This document shows, one piece after another, positions 59,440 to 64,000 of a stretch of DNA of 64,000 nt. The DNA comes from Neoechinorhynchus agilis. Taxonomy: Eukaryota; Acanthocephala. Numbering within the stretch: position 1 is the first letter of the stretch; every line of letters starts with the position of its first letter. The stretch covers positions 12,462,001 through 12,526,000 of the forward strand of contig CM121342.1 in assembly GCA_051530055.1 (NCBI GenBank), given 5' to 3'. The notes beneath the pieces are model-generated. The model saw nothing but the letters and a program-made list of their open reading frames with translations. It did no database searches and was not told the DNA's origin. The translations under genes and the position numbers were made by a program.

Positions 59440-62430
59440 GGGCGTTTGATGTTAGTGCTCTCTTTGCCAATGCCCCACAGTCTAAAACGATTGAATTATG
59501 GACCGAATCACGAATCGTTGAGGAAGCCACATTGCACATTAAAGGCGGCTCAGCCTTTGCGCGTGAAATAGAGAAATTAAACGTCGATCAATGTAGAATG
59601 TTTGCAGTTGATGTTAATGCTCTCTTCATCAATGTCCCACAGTCTAAAACGATTGAATTATGGGCCGAATCACGAATCGTTGAGACAGCCACATTGCACA
59701 TTAGGTACGGCGCAACGTTTGCAGTTGAAATCTAGAAAATAAACGTCGAGCAATGTAGAATGTTCGCAGTAGTTGTTAGTGCTCTCTTAACCAATGCCCC
59801 ACAGTCTAAAACGATTGAATTATCGGCTTAATCCTAAATCATTGCAACGGCCACATTGCACATTAGGTACGGCCCAACGTTTACGGTTCAAATCGAGAAA
59901 CTAAACGTCGAGCAATGTAGAATGTTCGCAGTAGATGTTAGTGCTCTCTTAACCAATGCCCCACAGTCTAAAACGATTGAATTATCGGCCGAATCCTAAA
60001 TCATTGCAACGGCCACATTGCACATTAGGTACGGCCCAACGTTTACGGTTCAAATCGAGAAACTAAACGTCGAGCAATGTAGAATGTTCGCAGTAGTTGT
60101 TAATGCTATCTTCATCAATGCCCCACAGTCTAAAACGATTGAATTATCGGCTTAATCCTAAATCATTGCAACGGCCACATTGCACATTAGGTACGGCCCA
60201 ACGTTTGAGGTTTAAATCGAGAAACTAAACGTCGAGCAATGTAGAATGTTAGCAGTAGTTGTTAGCGCTCTCTTAACCAATGCCCCACAGTCAAAAACGA
60301 TTGAATTATCGGCCAAATCCTAAATCATTGCAACGGCCACATTGCACATTAGGTACGGCCCAACGTTTACGGTTTAAATCGAGAAACTAAACGTCGAGCA
60401 ACGTAGAATGTTCGCAGTAGATGTTAGTGCTCTCTTTACCAATGCCCCACAGTCTAAAACGATTGAATTATGGGCCGAATCACGAATCGTTGAGACAGCC
60501 ACATTGCACATTAGGTACGGCGCAACGTTTGCAGTTGAAATCTAGAAAATAAACGTCGAGCAATGTAGAATGTTCGCAGTAGTTGTTAGTGCTATCTTCA
60601 CCAATGCCCCACAGTCTAAAACGATTGAATTATCGGCTTAATCCTAAATCATTGCAACGGCCACATTGCACATTAGGTACGGCCCAACGTTTACGGTTCA
60701 AATCGAGAAACTAAACGTCGAGCAATGTAGAATGTTAGCAGTAGATGTTAGTGATCTCTTAACCAATGCCCCACAGTCTAAAACGATTGAATTATCCGCC
60801 GAATCCTAAATCATTGCAACGGCCACATTGCACATTAGGTACGGCCCAACGTTTACGGTTCAAATCGAGAAATTAAACGTAGAGCAATGTAGAATGTTCG
60901 CAGTAGATGTTAGTGCTCTCTTAACCAATGTCCCCCAGTCTAAAACGATTGAATTATGGGTCGAATCACGAACCGTTGAGACAGCCACATTGCACATTTA
61001 GGGTGGCCCAACGTTTGCGCGTGAAATAGAGAAATTATACGTCGATCAATGTGGAATGTTTGCAGTTGATGTTAATGCTCTCTTCATCAATGCCCCAAAG
61101 TCTAAAACGATTGAATTATGTGCCGAATCCTAAATCATTGCAACGGCCACATTGCACATTAGGTACGGCCCTAAATTTACGATTCAAATCGAGAAACTAA
61201 ACGTCAAGCAATATAGAATGTTTGCAGTTGATGTTAATGTTCTCGTAACCAATGCCCCACAGTCAAAAACTATTGAATTATCGGCCAAATCCTAAATCAT
61301 TGCAACGGCCACATTGCACATTAGGTACGGCCCAACGTTTACGGTTTAAATCGAGAAACTAAACGTCGAGCAATGTAGAATGTTCGCAGTAGTTGGTTAA
61401 TGCTATCTTCATCAATGCCCCACAGTCTAAAACGATTGAATTATCGGCTTAATCCTAAATCATTGCAACGGCCACATTGCACATTAGGTACGGCCCAACG
61501 TTTGAGGTTTAAATCGAGAAACTAAACGTCGAGCAATGTAGAATGTTAGCAGTAGTTGTTAGCGCTCTCTTAACCAATTCCCCACAGTCAAAAACGATTG
61601 AATTATCGGCCAAATCCTAAATCATTGCAACGGCCACATTGCACATTAGGTACGGCCCAACGTTTACGGTTTAAATCGAGAAACTAAACGTCGAGCAATG
61701 TAGAATGTTCGCAGTAGATGTTAGTGCTCTCTTTGCCAATGCCCCACAGTCTAAAACGATTGAATTATGGACCGAATCACGAATCCTTGAGATAGTCACA
61801 TTGCACATTTAGGGCGGCCCAACGTTTGCGGGTGAAATAGATGAATTAAACGCCGTGCAATATAAAAGGTCTGTAGTTGATGTTAATGCTCTCTTCATCA
61901 ATGCCCCAAAGTCTAAAACGATTTAATTATCGGCCGAATCCTAAATCATTGCAACGACCACATTGCACATTAGGTACGGCCCAACGTTTACGGTTTAAAT
62001 CGAGAAACTAAACGTCGAGCAATGTAGAATATTCGCAGTAGATGTTAGTGCTCTATTTACCAATGCCCCACAATCTAAAACGATTGAATTATGGACCGAA
62101 TCACGAATCCTTGAGATAGTCACATTGCACATTTGGTGCGGCCCAACGTTTGCGCGTGAAATAGATGAATTAAACGCCGTGCGATATAGAATGTCTGTAG
62201 TTGATGTTAATGCTCTCTTCATCAATGCCCCAAAGTCTAAAACGATTGAATTATCGGCCGAATCCTAAATCATTGCAACGGCCACATTGCACATTAGGTA
62301 CGGCCCAACGTTTACGGTTCAAATCGAGAAACTAAACGTCGAGCAATGTAGAATGTTCGCAGTAGATGTTAGTGCTCTCTTAACCAATGCCCCACAGTCT
62401 AAAACGATTGAATTATGGGCCGAATCACCA
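59440..62430 (+). repeat. 162-bp satellite array, right arm (19 units)
   Basis: TGCCCCACAG recurs at 59471, 59633, 59795, 59957, 60119, 60281 and so on to 62388: 18 steps of 162 bp with a net drift of 1 bp. Monomer length is divisible by three, and several consecutive units stay open in one frame (59400-59735: MFAVDVNALFINVPQ, SKTIELWAESRIVE, TATLHIRYGATFAVEI). Same two monomer types as the left array. Confidence 0.92.
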
Positions 62431-62872
62431 ATCATTGCCCCGATTTAACGGTTCACGAGTATGACCTCATTTGAATTCGAAATTACGTTCTTCGATCAAA
62501 CAGATGAGTTAGCGGTGGGCTCGCCATTGACTCCGAAATTCGCCGGCGTCTACATGCTTGAGTGAGAGACGACTTTCTTGAAACTTCACAGCGATGTCAC
62601 TACCTGTTTGCGGTGCATTGATGGTTTGGATTTTCATAGCTCTGAAAAGTAAGTTCTAACCATACGTTTTAGGTTTAGTCAACGTATTCATTTGACAGAT
62701 TGATAGACCACGGGAAGTCATATTGTGAGTTTTAGGGCGCGTACCACAACTCTGTGCATAAGTTGTGCTTAATTCACCCGTGGAAAGTTTGCATTTACCT
62801 TTGACGTTGAGAAAAACTGCAATATAAAACGCATAAGCGAGTTTAGTAAGAGCTTAAAAAGTAACCGTGGAG

Positions 62873-64000
62873 ATGTTATCTGTTTCACAACTTCTCTTTA
62901 TTCTCGAATTCTTAAATCAGTCGAATAGGAAACCGGTTGACAAATGTGAAATAATATACAATACAGCCGATATAATTATGATAAATTGTGATTTTAGTAG
63001 TTCGAAATCCGGTAATGTACTTCCAAACTTAACTGATGCAATTCATGGAGTCGACGAAGCTCACGTCTATGTACTATTCTTATCTGGAGTTTCAATTGAC
63101 GACATTCCAATAAACTTAAAACGCGTATTTCCTAATTTAACCTACTTATTCGTAAAACATTACAATGCTATTCCATTCTACCAATCAATCGATTTTATTA
63201 GCAACGTGAAAGCAGTGTACGTTACTCAGATGGACATTCCGAACATCAGTCTGCATCACGAATGTCTAACGAAGGAACTCCATCTGACGGAAAGCAATAT
63301 CATCCATCTCGACAACAAATTGGGAACGATGCTGCCTCAATTAGAAATACTCGATCTTAGAAGAAACCATTTGAGTGCTTTGGATGAACTTGTTGACTTT
63401 TGCAAACTAAGAGAACTTTACCTCGACCAAAACCTGATTGAAATATTACGGTTCTCATCAAGAAGTTGCTTTGAGAGTTTAGAGATACTTTCTGCTTTAG
63501 GCAATCACATTTTCGCAGTGAATATTGAACAAGGGCTTAAATTAGGTAATTTAAAAGAAATTCACATTTCTTTGCTATCTAGGATTGATCATGGAATGCA
63601 AGTTTTGCAGAAGATATCAAGCATGGAAACAATAACTATTGAAAATTCAGTTGACCACAGATATGATGCATCCAAGTTGAATGATACTCTTAACAATCTA
63701 CAAACCTTAAAATTTGTTGATGGACATTTGAAAGCGTTCCCTCGAGGAGGTCAACTTACTAATAATACTATTAGGATCATGTCACTGGCCAGTAATTCGA
63801 TCGTAAAAATAGTGCAATCAGATTTCTCACACTGGCGAGGATTGCAATCCCTGGATCTTGCAAATAACCAACTCAAATCCATTCCGGATGATGCCTTTAT
63901 ATTCTTAGAAAATCTTAACGTTCTTAATCTTACGGGAAACAAATTGTCCGTCGATATTGTACTTCCACCACTTAGGAAACTTTATTCAAGCTTTCTCATC
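62873..64000 (+). CDS. Leucine-rich-repeat protein, right-arm copy (3' end outside window)
   Basis: Open from the ATG at 62873 to the window edge, 376 codons, with no stop. Same start, cap and LRRs as the left copy. I count five amino-acid differences against it (SSN to SSK, ALD to ALG, LSM to LSR, HLKV to HLKA, SII to SIV) and five silent codon differences (six bases), so both copies are intact and very alike. Regulation is probably shared, since the 400-bp 5' flank is duplicated too. Confidence 0.8.
   Translation, partial: MLSVSQLLFILEFLNQSNRKPVDKCEIIYNTADIIMINCDFSSSKSGNVLPNLTDAIHGVDEAHVYVLFLSGVSIDDIPINLKRVFPNLTYLFVKHYNAIPFYQSIDFISNVKAVYVTQMDIPNISLHHECLTKELHLTESNIIHLDNKLGTMLPQLEILDLRRNHLSALDELVDFCKLRELYLDQNLIEILRFSSRSCFESLEILSALGNHIFAVNIEQGLKLGNLKEIHISLLSRIDHGMQVLQKISSMETITIENSVDHRYDASKLNDTLNNLQTLKFVDGHLKAFPRGGQLTNNTIRIMSLASNSIVKIVQSDFSHWRGLQSLDLANNQLKSIPDDAFIFLENLNVLNLTGNKLSVDIVLPPLRKLYSSFLI

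Larger units (their letters stand above)
59440..64000 (+). repeat. Right arm of large inverted duplication
   Basis: Mirror image of 43711-46410, running past the window end. Satellite, shared 5' flank (about 62430-62872) and LRR gene in that order. Confidence 0.85.

Overview
The window is eukaryotic DNA. It has spliced host genes with very short introns (mostly 42-59 bp), an intronless hnRNP gene, several non-LTR retrotransposon families, Ty3/Gypsy LTR fossils, a tRNA-derived SINE and a 162-bp satellite. The protein families (POLR1B, AVL9, PPWD1, hnRNP Q/R, a neuronal-calcium-sensor-like protein, extended Tudor domains) and the compact introns suggest a small-bodied invertebrate animal. I cannot name the species from sequence alone.

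Positions 1-14.1 kb form a gene-dense euchromatic block. In order it holds POLR1B (+, 5' end cut by the window), AVL9 (+), PPWD1 (+), a divergent EF-hand protein (-, convergent with PPWD1 and about 20 bp from its stop) and a hnRNP Q/R-like RNA-binding protein (+). Most introns here are GT-AG and about 50 bp, but three are odd. A 355-bp POLR1B intron has no usable AG and looks like a TA-flanked inverted-repeat element. A 335-bp PPWD1 intron has inverted repeats at its ends. A 50-bp PPWD1 intron has a 6-bp direct repeat at its borders and no AG. These suggest that small inverted-repeat transposons have given rise to introns.

Positions 14.1-33 kb are an accessory, repeat-rich block. It contains a decayed LINE (family A), a piece of a second LINE type, an old Gypsy element with about 150-bp LTRs, a compact LTR derivative with three LTRs in tandem, a decayed Tudor-domain gene copy, a tRNA-headed SINE next to an RTE-like LINE fragment, a foldback element, and a LINE (family C) with 19-bp tandem repeats at its 5' end. 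Positions 33-43.4 kb hold a diverged tandem repeat with coding-like segments, one large unrecognised gene (560 codons, -), another LINE-A ORF1, a Gln/Pro/Tyr-rich coding remnant, two pieces of a LINE with a restriction-like endonuclease, and a hydrophobic ORF.

Positions 43.4-64 kb are dominated by a large inverted duplication. A leucine-rich-repeat gene plus a 162-bp satellite array occurs on the minus strand at 43.7-46.4 kb and again, mirrored, at 59.4-64 kb, with a 13-kb spacer packed with nested retroelements and a second Tudor-gene copy. Coding identity between the arms is about 99%, so the palindrome is young or kept alike by gene conversion (or is an assembly artefact). No RNA gene other than the SINE's tRNA-like head, and no CRISPR or bacterial-type signals, were seen.
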